Shown here one piece after another: positions 24,755-33,561 of a stretch of 49,510 nucleotides of DNA; position 1 is the first letter of the stretch, and each line of letters begins with the position of its first letter. This DNA comes from Microvirga splendida (GTDB lineage Bacteria > Pseudomonadota > Alphaproteobacteria > Rhizobiales > Beijerinckiaceae). A program made the position numbers and the translations under genes. A model generated the notes under the pieces. It ran no database searches, had not been told where the DNA came from, and saw only the letters and a program-made list of their open reading frames with translations. The stretch is from positions 1 to 49,510 of the forward strand of contig NZ_JAELXT010000033.1 in NCBI RefSeq assembly GCF_016427565.1. Direction: 5' to 3'.

Positions 24755-24871
24755 CCATTGCCAGGGCAAGACGCGGAAGCGAGCCATTCCGGAGATCATC
24801 GCGGCAACAAAGGCGACAACCCCGACAGGGCCAGCATCCACCCGGCAAACGCCACCTGCGGATTATTCTGA
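24755..24871 (-). pseudogene. Possible C-terminal fragment of a YeeE/YedE (DUF6691) permease
   Basis: Reading leftward, one frame gives G-P-V-G-V-V-A-F-V-A-A-M-I-S-G-M-A, close to the last helix of DUF6691 sulfur-compound permeases (family pattern V-F-V-A-A-M-x-A-G-M-A). An adjacent frame supplies an A-G-W-M-L-A-L-S-G-type stretch. No start codon or earlier helices are present. It sits about 90 bases before the MBL gene, where the intact permease is often found. The match is short, so this is tentative. Confidence 0.35.
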
Positions 24872-24993
24872 TCTTAACCAAAATGCTGCTCAATCGGCAC
24901 CAGTTCATAGTATCGCTGCCTCACAACACTCCAAGCCCTGCCTCAGGCTCCAGCGTGTCGTGGGAAGCCCGAGTTGTTGCGTAGAGTTTTGCC

Positions 24994-26085
24994 ATGGCGC
25001 ACAAGCCTTATTCGTCCCTCCGCCGCGCCCCGTTGCGCCGGACCCGCAGCCTGATTCCGACGGCTCTTCTCGTGGCAATCTCGCTCAGCCCCGTGGCCCT
25101 CTTCGTCGACTTCGAACAATCCACCGGCACAGCGCCCGAAGCTCCTGTAGCCCGCACTGTAGAACGTGCGGCACCTGAACCGGTGAAGACGGCCCTGTCC
25201 CTGGACGCGGCCCTCATCAATCCGAACCCCACCCTGGCGCCGGGCGCCCTCGCCTTCCGACAGGAAGCACCCGTCGCGCCTGGCTTCCGCTCGTCGGTGC
25301 AGCAGCCCGTGCCTGATCCGGCTCCGCCCGTCGAGGTCGCCCAGGCTGTCATCCCGGTGCCCGTGATCGCGCCCCTGCCGGTGCCGCGGCCAGCGGATCT
25401 GATCGCTCGGAAACCTGCGGCCGCTCGCCAGATGGCGAGCGCACCTGCCGCCATGACGCCCCGTGCGGCCGTGTCGCCAGCCGTCGCACCGGCGGACAAC
25501 CGCAACTTCTTCGAAAAGCTCTTCGGAATCCGCCCGGCCAGCCCGCCGGATGCGGCCCTCAGCTATGCGGCTCTGGATCGGGGAACAGGCAGCATCGCAC
25601 CGACCGCGCGTTTCGGCTCCGGCGGCAATCTCGCCAGTCCGGGCACAGCCGTCTACGACATCAGCGCCCAGGTCGTGCATATGCCGAACGGCGAGAAGCT
25701 CGAGGCGCATTCCGGCCTCGGCGACATGATGGACAACCCGCGCTATGTGAACGTCCGCATGAAGGGCTCGACCCCGCCGGGAACCTACATCCTCACGGAA
25801 CGCGAGGCGCTGTTTCATGGCGTGCGCGCCATCCGTATGAACCCGGTTGGCGGCAGCGCCGCCATCTATGGCCGCGACGGCATCCTGGCCCACACGTATC
25901 TGCTGGGCGCACGAGGCGACTCGAACGGCTGCGTCTCCTTCAAGGATTACGACAAATTCCTCCAGGCCTACCTCAGGGGCGAGGTCAAGCGCCTGGTCGT
26001 CACCGCCGGGCGCGGGCAGGACCTGCTGCCGCCGATGGCGGGTAACCGCACCGCCCAGCCCCGCCGCATCGCCTCGGCGATCTGA
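24994..26085 (+). CDS. DUF2778 protein, L,D-transpeptidase-like (Tlde1 type)
   Basis: 363 residues. A single N-terminal membrane anchor (residues 22-40) is followed by a long Pro/Ala-rich linker to about 230. The C-terminal DUF2778 domain has G-L-G-D-M-M-D-N-P near residue 245, a P-P-G-T-Y segment, a conserved H-T-Y-L-L-G and the G-D-S-N-G-C-V-S-F catalytic Cys. This domain is related to Tlde1, a peptidoglycan-targeting enzyme with L,D-transpeptidase/carboxypeptidase-like chemistry. With no secretion-system genes nearby, a housekeeping cell-wall role is more likely than an effector role. Confidence 0.82.
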   Translation: MAHKPYSSLRRAPLRRTRSLIPTALLVAISLSPVALFVDFEQSTGTAPEAPVARTVERAAPEPVKTALSLDAALINPNPTLAPGALAFRQEAPVAPGFRSSVQQPVPDPAPPVEVAQAVIPVPVIAPLPVPRPADLIARKPAAARQMASAPAAMTPRAAVSPAVAPADNRNFFEKLFGIRPASPPDAALSYAALDRGTGSIAPTARFGSGGNLASPGTAVYDISAQVVHMPNGEKLEAHSGLGDMMDNPRYVNVRMKGSTPPGTYILTEREALFHGVRAIRMNPVGGSAAIYGRDGILAHTYLLGARGDSNGCVSFKDYDKFLQAYLRGEVKRLVVTAGRGQDLLPPMAGNRTAQPRRIASAI

Positions 26086-26154
26086 GATACCGCCTCTGGC
26101 CTTGCGGCACCCCGCGCCTAGTTCCTGACCGGACGGCAGCGCAGGAGGAGCGGC

Positions 26155-27279
26155 ATGGTGTGGGATTCGAAATGGGCGATGAGCTGGTCTGCTGTGCGAT
26201 ATGCGCTGCACCCGCCCGTCATTGCGACATTCCTGCTCGCTGCATCCTTGAGCGCCGCCCAGGCTCAAGGTCCGGGCTATCTCGTGCCGCCCCCTGCCAC
26301 GGACAATGTTCAGTCCAAGCCGAAATACGAGTGCGACACGCCTGCTGCGCCCGTGATCACCCTCGACACGCAGAGCAAGTATAAGCAGGACGACACCCAG
26401 CGGGCGACCATCGACGAGGATGCGGAGGAAACCTACTCGGAAGCCGTCGAGCCGCTGCGCGCCTATGGGCGCAATCTGGTCAGGATCGCGAACGCCTATG
26501 TGAAGTCGAACCCCAAGAACACCGCCGCGGCCGCCTGCACGCTCACATGGCTCGACGCCTGGGCATCGGCGAACGCCATGACCGACATGCGCTCGAAGCA
26601 GGCGCACTTCAATCTGGGCCAAGCCCTCGGCGGCTTCGCGCTGGCCTACCTGCAGGTCCGCAACGCGCCCGGTCTCGCAACCGATCAGAAGCAGCGGGTC
26701 GAGGCTTGGCTGAAGAAGCTGGGCCAGAAGCTCGTCGGGTTCATGGACAAGAACAAGGCGATGTCCGGCCGGAACAATCATCGCTACTGGGCGGGCCTGG
26801 GCGCCACGGCGGCCGGCCTCGCCTCCGACGACAAGGTGCTGACCCGTTGGGGTCTGGACAGCGTCCGCATCGGCCTTGCCCAGATCACGCCGGACGGGAC
26901 CCTGCCACTCGAGATGAAGCGCGGCAAGCGCGCCCGCGACTATCACATCTTCGCCGCCGAGCCTCTGGTGACCGCCGCCGAGCTGGCGCGCAGCCAGGGA
27001 ATCGATCTCTATGCCGAGCACAATGGGGCCCTGAAGCGGCTCGTGGACAGGGTGCTGGCCTCCCTCGACGACCCCTCCTTCTTCGAGAAAGCCACGGGCT
27101 CCAAGCAGGAGGCCTATCCGGGCGACGGCACCGTGCCGTCATCCCGCATCGCCTGGCTTGAGATCCATCAAAGCCGCCACCCCTCGCCTGAGGCCGAAGA
27201 CGTGCTGAGCGAAAAGCGCCCGACAGGATCGAGCGAAATCGGCGGCAACACGACGCTGCTGTTCCATGGCACGGAGTGA
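26155..27279 (+). CDS. Alginate lyase family (PL5, AlgL-like)
   Basis: 374 residues with an AGGAGGAG ribosome-binding site and a signal peptide ending near residue 38 (A-Q-A-Q). The PL5 signature N-N-H-R-Y-W is near residue 205 (catalytic Asn-His pair), and a conserved Tyr lies in A-R-D-Y-H-I near 262. The alpha-barrel architecture of AlgL fits the length. AlgL cleaves mannuronate polymers in the periplasm. No alginate synthesis genes are in the window, so a degradative or unrelated polysaccharide role is possible. It ends 7 bases before the converging SDR gene. Confidence 0.85.
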   Translation: MVWDSKWAMSWSAVRYALHPPVIATFLLAASLSAAQAQGPGYLVPPPATDNVQSKPKYECDTPAAPVITLDTQSKYKQDDTQRATIDEDAEETYSEAVEPLRAYGRNLVRIANAYVKSNPKNTAAAACTLTWLDAWASANAMTDMRSKQAHFNLGQALGGFALAYLQVRNAPGLATDQKQRVEAWLKKLGQKLVGFMDKNKAMSGRNNHRYWAGLGATAAGLASDDKVLTRWGLDSVRIGLAQITPDGTLPLEMKRGKRARDYHIFAAEPLVTAAELARSQGIDLYAEHNGALKRLVDRVLASLDDPSFFEKATGSKQEAYPGDGTVPSSRIAWLEIHQSRHPSPEAEDVLSEKRPTGSSEIGGNTTLLFHGTE

Positions 27280-27285
27280 ACGGCC

Positions 27286-28224
27286 TTAAGGCTGTCCGCT
27301 GCCTCCGGCGGCGCCATAGACCTGACCGGTCGCATAGCTGGCATCGGACGCGGCAAGCTGCACATAGATCGAGGCGAGCTCGACAGGCTGACCGGGGCGA
27401 CCGAGCGGGGTATCACCGCCGAATTGCTGCAGCTTCTCCTGGGTTGCGCCGCCGCTCACCTGCAGCGGCGTCCAGATCGGCCCGGGCGCCACGCCGTTAA
27501 CGCGAATGCCCTTGGGCCCGAGCTGCTTCGCAAGCGACTTGGTGAAGTTCATCATCGCCGCCTTGGTCATGGCATAGTCGACCAGATTGGCAGACGGATC
27601 GTAGGCCTGCTCGGACGTGGTCTGGATGATCGCGGCGCCCGGACCCAGATGGGGCAGAGCAGCCTTGGTGATCCAGAACATGGCATAGAGATTCGTCTTC
27701 ATGGTCGCGTCGAAATCCTCCGACGTGATGTCCAGAAGCGCCTGCCGCTGCTGCTGACGCGCCGCGTTGTTGACGAGGATGTCGAGGCCGCCGAGGCGCT
27801 CAACGGCCTCGGCCACGATGCGGCTGCACAGGGCCTCGTCGCGGATGTCGCCCGGCAGGGCCACGGCGACGCGGCCCTCCTTCTCGATAAGGTCGATCAC
27901 CTCTCGCGCATCGGGCTCTTCATCAGGATGATAGCTGATCGCCACATCGGCCCCTTCGCGGGCATAGGCAATGGCGGCCGCGCGCCCCATGCCGGAATCG
28001 CCGCCGGTGATCAGGGCCTTGCGGCCGCGTAGCCGCCCGGATCCTTTGTAGCTCGTCTCGCCGTGATCGGGGCGTGGATCCATCCGGCTGGCGAGCCCCG
28101 GCCAGGGCTGGGACTGGGAGCGGAAAGGCGGTTGCGGATACTTCGTGGTGGGGTCGTCCTTGGCGACGGCCGCACCGTCTGCTGCACCTCGCCGCGAAAT
28201 TGAATTGTCGTCACCCCGGTCCAT
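27286..28224 (-). CDS. SDR oxidoreductase, general-stress type
   Basis: 312 residues. A 45-residue N-terminal extension rich in Pro/Gln precedes the Rossmann domain. It has the cofactor motif TGGDSGMG near residue 74, N-N-A-A near 150 and the catalytic Y-A-M-T-K near 216. The extension ending with R-M-D-P-R-P-D-H-G-E is typical of the YdaD/YhdF/GSP39-like group found in general-stress regulons. The substrate is unknown; NADP is likely. It converges on the alginate-lyase gene. Confidence 0.88.
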   Translation of the reverse strand: MDRGDDNSISRRGAADGAAVAKDDPTTKYPQPPFRSQSQPWPGLASRMDPRPDHGETSYKGSGRLRGRKALITGGDSGMGRAAAIAYAREGADVAISYHPDEEPDAREVIDLIEKEGRVAVALPGDIRDEALCSRIVAEAVERLGGLDILVNNAARQQQRQALLDITSEDFDATMKTNLYAMFWITKAALPHLGPGAAIIQTTSEQAYDPSANLVDYAMTKAAMMNFTKSLAKQLGPKGIRVNGVAPGPIWTPLQVSGGATQEKLQQFGGDTPLGRPGQPVELASIYVQLAASDASYATGQVYGAAGGSGQP

Positions 28225-28322
28225 GCCATGGCCCCTTCCATCGGTTGATCCAGACCGGTTAACCGATGGCGGACGCTCGGGTTCAAAACAGGAAAGGCAT
28301 GAAACCTTTCACTATCGACGGC

Positions 28323-28718
28323 TCACGGACGCGCTGCCCTCATGACCTGCTCGCATTGGAGCTCCTGCAGGGTCTCGGCATTGGGGCAGTATTCCGAAAA
28401 ATGCGCCGGAGCCTGCCCGTGGGCAAGGTCGTCCCTGCAGCGCACGGCCGTCGTGCAACCCGAGCAGGTCACGCTCATATCACGCATGAGGGCGGCATGG
28501 ATCTGCCGAACCTGATCCGCGTCGAGGGACAGAGCCTCCATGAGGCGCGGCAGCTCGGCCGCAGCATCGGGACCCCGTGCCACGAGGGTGGACAGCATCT
28601 CGGCCGACACCCCGACGTCACGCGCCAGCGCTTCTCTCTGATCCCTGTCCAGCGCATCGAGCTCGTGAGCCTGCGCCCAATTCGCTTGCCATTCCTTGAT
28701 CTTTGAACCCAATCCCAT
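28323..28718 (-). CDS. DUF6455 protein with Cys cluster
   Basis: 131 residues from the ATG at 28718, chosen because GAGGAGG sits just upstream. The N-terminal half is helical (W-A-Q-A-H-E-L-D-A-L), resembling a DUF1127-style basic motif followed by a helix-turn-helix-like region. The C-terminal half carries Cys residues as C-S-G-C, then C-R-D-D and later C-P-N and Q-C-E, which could bind zinc or an iron-sulfur centre. Function is unknown. A FixK/FNR-like box sits 55 bases upstream, so control by oxygen is plausible. Confidence 0.65.
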   Translation of the reverse strand: MGLGSKIKEWQANWAQAHELDALDRDQREALARDVGVSAEMLSTLVARGPDAAAELPRLMEALSLDADQVRQIHAALMRDMSVTCSGCTTAVRCRDDLAHGQAPAHFSEYCPNAETLQELQCEQVMRAARP

Positions 28719-28772
28719 GGTCGCCTCCTCCATGATCTGGGTAAAGACTATGGGAAAGCGGCATCCTGCGCT

Positions 28773-28786
28773 TTGATCCATCGCAA
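28773..28786. promoter_or_regulatory. FixK/FNR-type box
   Basis: TTGA-TCCATC-GCAA fits the TTG(A/C)-N6-(T/G)CAA consensus of FixK2-type regulators on either strand. It is placed about 55 bases upstream of the DUF6455 start, the right distance for a class II activator, and about 130 bases from the psuK start. The match is by eye. Confidence 0.5.
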
Positions 28787-28914
28787 AGCTCAAGATGATG
28801 CCGGGGCGGCGTGCGCCTGGGACCCGCTCCCGCCCGATGACTCTGCGCCATTGCGGCGATGCCTGCCATTCGGCATAGGTTTGCCTGCAACGGACGAAAG
28901 CGCGAGAGCAAGGC

Positions 28915-29868
28915 ATGGGGACAGGAATCGGCAGGGTGTTCTGCATCGGCGGCGCGGCCGTCGACCGGAAATACCGGGCGCTGGATGCGATCCGGCCTGG
29001 AACGTCCAATCCCGTCCTGTCCGAGCGCTCTTTCGGCGGCGTCGCACGCAATGTGGCGGAGAACATGGCCCGGCTCGGCGTGACGGTCTCCCTGGCCTCA
29101 ATCCTCGGGAAGGACGAGAACGGACGCGCCCTGCTCGACGATCTCGAACGCCTCGGCATCGGCACGCAATTCATGGCGCTGTCGGATGAGCATGCCACGG
29201 CGGAGTACGTGGCCGTCCTGCAGCCCGATGGCGAGTTGGCCCTAGGCCTCGCCAACATGGCGATCTTCGACGGGTTCACCCCTGCCCTGCTGCGCAACCT
29301 AGATACGCATCTCCAGACAGGCTGGGTCTTCGCCGATTGCAACCTACCGGCCGAGACGCTGCACGCGCTTGTCGACATCGCTCGCCAACACTCGCTCACG
29401 CTGGCCATCGATGCTGTCTCGACCCCGAAGGTCGCACGCCTGCCACGGGATCTCACCGGCGTCGGATTGCTGTTCCTCAATCTCGACGAGGCCCGCGCCT
29501 ATCTCGGCGAACCCGAGATGTCCCTGGAGGAAGCGGCCCCGCGCCTTCGCGCCTGCGGCGCCCAGCATGTCGTCCTGACCCTCGGCGAAGCGGGGCTCGT
29601 CGTTGCTGATGGAACGGGCGTCCGTCAGATCGGCGCCATCGGCGCCGAGATCGTCGATGCGACAGGTGCGGGAGACGCCTTGATCGCCGCCACTCTGGCG
29701 GCGCTCCTGAAGGGCCATTCCCTCACTGAAGCCGCCCGCCTCGGGACAGCGGCTGCGGCGCTGACGGTGGAGAGCACGGCGAGCGTCCGGCCCGACCTGT
29801 CCTTCGCCTTGCTGGAAACCACTTTGTCCCTTAGAGCGGGTCCGACTTTCGAACGGGAGCCCTCATGA
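28915..29868 (+). CDS. psuK: Pseudouridine kinase (PfkB family)
   Basis: 317 residues. PfkB-family carbohydrate kinase: N-terminal G-G-A-A/G-G-V-A-R-N-V-A-E-N region near residue 40, and the C-terminal signature D-A-T-G-A-G-D-A-L near residue 249, whose Asp is the catalytic base. The 4-base overlap (ATGA) with a pseudouridine-5'-phosphate glycosidase gene identifies the substrate. It phosphorylates pseudouridine before the glycosidase splits it to uracil and ribose-5-phosphate. Cytoplasmic. Confidence 0.88.
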   Translation: MGTGIGRVFCIGGAAVDRKYRALDAIRPGTSNPVLSERSFGGVARNVAENMARLGVTVSLASILGKDENGRALLDDLERLGIGTQFMALSDEHATAEYVAVLQPDGELALGLANMAIFDGFTPALLRNLDTHLQTGWVFADCNLPAETLHALVDIARQHSLTLAIDAVSTPKVARLPRDLTGVGLLFLNLDEARAYLGEPEMSLEEAAPRLRACGAQHVVLTLGEAGLVVADGTGVRQIGAIGAEIVDATGAGDALIAATLAALLKGHSLTEAARLGTAAAALTVESTASVRPDLSFALLETTLSLRAGPTFEREPS

Positions 29869-30797
29869 ACCACGATATCGCCGGACGCTTCATCGACATC
29901 GCTCCCAATGTGCAGTCGGCTCTCGCATCGGGCGAGGCCGTGGTCGCCCTCGAATCCACCATCATCACCCATGGCATGCCACATCCGCAAAACATCGCCA
30001 CGGCGCGCGAGGTCGAGGCGGTGGTGCGCGAGAACGGCGCCGTGCCGGCGACGATCGCGATCATCGAAGGACGCATCAAAATCGGGCTGTCGGACGCGGA
30101 GCTCGACTGGCTCGGCACCGCCAAGGACGTGATGAAGCTGAGCCGGGCCGACCTGCCCTATGCCGTCGCCTCCGGCCGCCATGGCGCGACGACCGTTGCC
30201 GCCACCATGATCTGCGCCCATCTCGCAGGCATCCGGGTCTTTGCCACCGGCGGCATCGGTGGCGTCCATCAGGGCGTCGAGACAAGTATGGACATCTCGG
30301 CCGATCTCGACGAGCTCGCCCGCACGCCCGTGGCGGTGGTCTGCGCCGGCGCCAAGGCAATCCTCGACCTGCCGCGCACGCTCGAATATCTGGAGACCCG
30401 CGGCGTGCCCGTGGTCGGCTACGGGACTGACCGTTTCCCGGCTTTCTGGAGCCGTACGAGCGAGTTGCCCGTACCCCTGCGCCTCGACACGCCCGAGGCC
30501 ATCGCCGACCTGATCCGCACCAAGGAGGCACTCGGTCTCGATGGCGGGGTTCTCGTGGCCAATCCCGTTCCGAGCGCCGATGAAATTCCGGCCAGTGAGA
30601 TGAGCGCCTTCATCGATGCCGCCATCGCGGAAGCGAAAACCCGCGGCGTTTCCGGCAAGGCCGTGACGCCCTTCCTGCTGTCCACTCTCTTCGAGCGAAC
30701 CGGCGGGCGAAGCCTCGCCACCAACATCGCGCTGGTGAAAAACAACGCTGCGCTCGCCGCGCGGCTGGCTGCATCCCTCGCCCGCTCACAAGGTTGA
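29865..30797 (+). CDS. psuG: Pseudouridine-5'-phosphate glycosidase
   Basis: 310 residues. Highly characteristic motifs: E-S-T-I-I-T-H-G-M-P-H-P-Q-N near residue 30, G-A-T-T-V-A-A-T-M near 106, and F-A-T-G-G-I-G-G-V-H near 126. PsuG breaks the C-C glycosidic bond of pseudouridine 5'-phosphate and needs a divalent metal. It overlaps psuK, giving a two-gene RNA-nucleoside salvage operon. No transporter is next to it. Its 3' end overlaps the converging HDAC gene by 12 bases. Confidence 0.93.
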   Translation: MNHDIAGRFIDIAPNVQSALASGEAVVALESTIITHGMPHPQNIATAREVEAVVRENGAVPATIAIIEGRIKIGLSDAELDWLGTAKDVMKLSRADLPYAVASGRHGATTVAATMICAHLAGIRVFATGGIGGVHQGVETSMDISADLDELARTPVAVVCAGAKAILDLPRTLEYLETRGVPVVGYGTDRFPAFWSRTSELPVPLRLDTPEAIADLIRTKEALGLDGGVLVANPVPSADEIPASEMSAFIDAAIAEAKTRGVSGKAVTPFLLSTLFERTGGRSLATNIALVKNNAALAARLAASLARSQG

Positions 30798-31715
30798 AGC
30801 TTGTTCGTTCGCCTCGCCCCAGGCGGCCATCGCCTCGAACGCGATGGCGTGCCGTCTGGCCAGGGCATCGATGTCCGTAGAGTATCCGCCGCCGATCACG
30901 GTGACCATGGGAATGCCCCGGCTGCGTGCCTGCTCGATCACGTAGGAATCCCGGCGGCGCAGGCCTTCGTCGCTGAGACTAAGCCGTCCCAGCCTGTCGT
31001 CGCGGTGCGGGTCGACGCCGGCATTCAGGAAAAGGAGTTCCGGCGCGAGGGCATCGAGAAGGCGCGGCAGATGCGACCGGAGAACCTCCAGATAGGCATC
31101 GTCCTCCATGTGGTCCGGCAGACCGATGTCGAGATCGCTCGGGATCTTGCGTACGGGATAGTTCTTCTCCGCATGCATGGAGAAGGTGAAGAGATCCGGC
31201 TCGTCCCGCAGGCAATCCGCCGTGCCGTCGCCCTGATGGACGTCAAGATCGACGACGAGAGCGCGCTGGACCGCACGGTCCGCCCGCAGCGCCTTGGCCG
31301 CGATGGCGACATCGTTGAAGACGCAGAAGCCCGCCCCGGTCTCCCTCTGTCCATGGTGGGATCCGCCGGCGGTGCTGCCGGCGAGGCCATGCTGCAGCGC
31401 AAGCCGCGCCGCAAGCAGCGTTCCGGCGGCGGACGCCCTGGCGCGGCGAACGACGCTTTCGCTGACCGGAAGGCCGATGCGCCGCTCGATCTCGCGCGGG
31501 ACGGTGCAGGCGAAGACCTGATCCACATAAGACCGCTCATGAGCCAGCGCGATCAGGTCGGCAGAGGCCTCCCCCGGCACAACGAATCCATTGGGAGCAA
31601 GACCCTTCTCCGCCAGCACTTCCGCCAGGCGCCCGTATTTGAGCATCGGGAACCGGTGATCGTCGGGAAGCGAGGCCACGTATGCCGTGTGGGAGACGAT
31701 GGGGACCTGCTTCAT
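30786..31715 (-). CDS. Histone deacetylase family protein
   Basis: 309 residues. The HDAC/acetylpolyamine amidohydrolase fold is marked by G-G-S-H-H-G near residue 118, F-N-D-V-A-I-A, the zinc ligands D-L-D-V-H-Q-G-D-G-T near 150, and N-A-G-V-D-P-H near 222. Bacterial members deacetylate small amines or acetylated lysines, in the cytoplasm. It lies 3 bases downstream of the MYG1 gene, so the two are probably co-transcribed. Confidence 0.9.
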   Translation of the reverse strand: MKQVPIVSHTAYVASLPDDHRFPMLKYGRLAEVLAEKGLAPNGFVVPGEASADLIALAHERSYVDQVFACTVPREIERRIGLPVSESVVRRARASAAGTLLAARLALQHGLAGSTAGGSHHGQRETGAGFCVFNDVAIAAKALRADRAVQRALVVDLDVHQGDGTADCLRDEPDLFTFSMHAEKNYPVRKIPSDLDIGLPDHMEDDAYLEVLRSHLPRLLDALAPELLFLNAGVDPHRDDRLGRLSLSDEGLRRRDSYVIEQARSRGIPMVTVIGGGYSTDIDALARRHAIAFEAMAAWGEANEQASTL

Positions 31716-31718
31716 GGC

Positions 31719-32606
31719 TTAGCCTCCGGCGATGGCTTTCTCCGCGAGCCGCACGGCGGATTCCTGCGAGCGCGCCCCGCAGATGAAGCCGCTCGGGTGG
31801 CAGAACACGCCGTCCTCGATCCCGGCGGCCTTCGAGAACTCCGCCTCCTGCAGGCCGCGCCAGGATTCCGGCAGCGACAGGCGCTGGCCGAAGGAGCTCG
31901 GCTCGGGCGGTATGGTGCGGCAGTACCAGGCGGTCAGATCCTCGTTCGGGTAGATGACGAAGAGGAGATCGCCCAAGCCGCCCTCGAACACCGCCTTCTC
32001 CCACGGCAGCTTGCGGTCGAGGACGATCACGCGGGGATCCCGCGCCTTCCTGGCCGCCGCCATCACGAGGGAGAGAGCCTGGGCCTCAGCATGGGCCTGC
32101 CGGCAGGCGCGAACCAGGATTCCCCTGGCGAAATCGGCGGCTTCGAGGAAGGCGTCGTCATAGGGCTGGCCGCTGTCCCAGGTCGGGTTGAAGGCCTCGA
32201 CGAGCAGCGCGAGATGGCTCGGTCCTGCCGTGGCGACGCCATTGTCGGCCTGGTCGATGACCACGATGAAGGTCGCGTCGATGTCCTGCCAGACGGATTC
32301 CAGCACGTCCTGGCCGATTCCCGGCACGAGCCGCGGCAGGGCCTTGCGCCCGTAATCCCGCCAGATCAGGCCGACCGAGCTGTAGGGCGTCCCGTCCTCC
32401 CGCCGCGGGAGGTCCCGCATATGGTGGTCGTACCGGCCCTGGGCGGGGTCGTAGATCCCCCCAACGTCGAAAACGATGTCGGCTGCGTCGATCAGCGCCA
32501 TGTCGCGGGTCCGAACGAACTCGAACGCATCCAGGGCATCGCGCAGCACGGAGTAAGCGAAGACGTCATCGGCGTGGAACGTGCCACTATGGGTTACAAT
32601 CCGCAT
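31719..32606 (-). CDS. MYG1 family (UPF0160) DHH-type hydrolase
   Basis: 295 residues. It opens with I-V-T-H-S-G-T-F-H-A-D-D-V-F-A near residue 3 and contains R-Y-D-H-H-M-R-D near residue 58, the metal-binding motifs of MYG1/DHH-related proteins. Eukaryotic MYG1 is a 3'-5' RNA exonuclease; the bacterial function is not established. It is the first gene of a two-gene unit with the HDAC-like gene. Confidence 0.9.
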   Translation of the reverse strand: MRIVTHSGTFHADDVFAYSVLRDALDAFEFVRTRDMALIDAADIVFDVGGIYDPAQGRYDHHMRDLPRREDGTPYSSVGLIWRDYGRKALPRLVPGIGQDVLESVWQDIDATFIVVIDQADNGVATAGPSHLALLVEAFNPTWDSGQPYDDAFLEAADFARGILVRACRQAHAEAQALSLVMAAARKARDPRVIVLDRKLPWEKAVFEGGLGDLLFVIYPNEDLTAWYCRTIPPEPSSFGQRLSLPESWRGLQEAEFSKAAGIEDGVFCHPSGFICGARSQESAVRLAEKAIAGG

Positions 32607-32750
32607 CGCTCTCCTCCGACCAGCGTCGGCTACTCCGTATCGATCGCAAGCAGACCCGCGATAGCAGAGCTATACGCTTAAGATAAGCCAGTTCCCGTCC
32701 ATCCTTCATGTTGATTCAGGATAAATCTCGAACGAGCCCGGCCAAGGTGC

Positions 32751-32781
32751 TTGACCTTCCCATCGTGGGAACGCCTACAGA
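32751..32781 (+). promoter_or_regulatory. MerR/CueR-type promoter, HMA operon
   Basis: TTGACC (32751-32756) and TACAGA (32776-32781) are separated by 19 bases, the overlong spacer used by MerR-family activators. The spacer has a perfect dyad TTCCCA-tcg-TGGGAA. The sequence resembles CueR/HmrR copper sites. It is followed by the HMA gene at 32814. Confidence 0.78.
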
Positions 32782-32813
32782 TCTCGGGACCCTGAGATGA
32801 AAGGATCCCGACC

Positions 32814-33026
32814 ATGCACATTTTCCACGTTCCCGGCATGAATTGCGGCGGCTGCCTTCGCGCCGTCACACGGGCGGTCCAAGCTCTCGACCCCCAGGCA
32901 AAAATCGAGGCCGATCTGGAGGCCCGCACCGTCAAGGTGGTCTCCAGGCAGAGTGAGGCTGCGCTCCTGGATGCGTTGAGCAACGGCGGATACCCGGCCC
33001 AGCCCCTTGCCCATCCTGCTTCATGA
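32814..33026 (+). CDS. Heavy-metal-associated (HMA) domain chaperone, CopZ-like
   Basis: 70 residues, a single HMA ferredoxin-like domain. The metal site is G-M-N-C-G-G-C (residues 8-14). CopZ-like proteins carry Cu(I) in the cytoplasm to ATPases or regulators. It is first in the right-reading run HMA, DUF4396, DUF305, behind the MerR-type promoter. No copper ATPase is present in the window. Confidence 0.88.
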   Translation: MHIFHVPGMNCGGCLRAVTRAVQALDPQAKIEADLEARTVKVVSRQSEAALLDALSNGGYPAQPLAHPAS

Positions 33027-33036
33027 GGAGGCTGAA

Positions 33037-33531
33037 ATGCCTGCCGATGCTCATTCACACCATCATCATGCCGCCTCGCCCAGGGATGAGCTGAACCGCA
33101 CCGCCCTGAGCGCCACGATTCACTGCCTCACAGGCTGTGCCATCGGCGAGATCCTCGGCCTTGCCATCGGCACGGCGCTCGGCTGGGGAACAGCACCGAC
33201 GATTACCCTGGCTGTCGCCCTCGCCTTCCTGTTCGGCTACGCCCTGACCATGCTGCCCCTGCTCCGGAGCGGACTGCCTTTCGGCACCGCGCTGGGATTG
33301 GCCCTTGCCGCGGATACAGCCTCCATCACCCTCATGGAAATCGTGGACAACGCGATCATGCTGGTCATTCCCGGCGCCATGGATGCCGGCCTCGCCAGTC
33401 CTCTTTTCTGGGGAAGCCTCGCCGTGGCCCTGCTCATCGCCGGCGCTTTCGCCTTTCCGCTCAACCGCTGGCTGATTTCCCGCGGCCGGGGCCATGCCGT
33501 CGTGCATTCATTTCACGGACATCGATCCTAG
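33037..33531 (+). CDS. DUF4396 membrane protein
   Basis: 164 residues from the ATG at 33037, preceded by GAGGAG. A His-rich N-terminus (H-S-H-H-H-H-A-A) leads into four transmembrane helices, beginning T-I-H-C-L-T-G-C-A-I-G-E. DUF4396 proteins travel with copper and heavy-metal genes and are suspected metal transporters or metal-handling membrane proteins. It starts 10 bases after the HMA stop, so co-expression is very likely. Confidence 0.85.
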   Translation: MPADAHSHHHHAASPRDELNRTALSATIHCLTGCAIGEILGLAIGTALGWGTAPTITLAVALAFLFGYALTMLPLLRSGLPFGTALGLALAADTASITLMEIVDNAIMLVIPGAMDAGLASPLFWGSLAVALLIAGAFAFPLNRWLISRGRGHAVVHSFHGHRS

Positions 33532-33561
33532 ATCATAGACCCAACCTTCAGGAGAACCATC

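Noticed and set aside
24943..27021. Long left-reading frame opposite the DUF2778 and alginate-lyase genes
   Set aside because: Composition is antisense-like, and the right-reading frames have signal peptides and active-site motifs.
30801..32681. Long right-reading frame opposite the HDAC and MYG1 genes
   Set aside because: No recognisable domain; the left-reading genes are clear family members.
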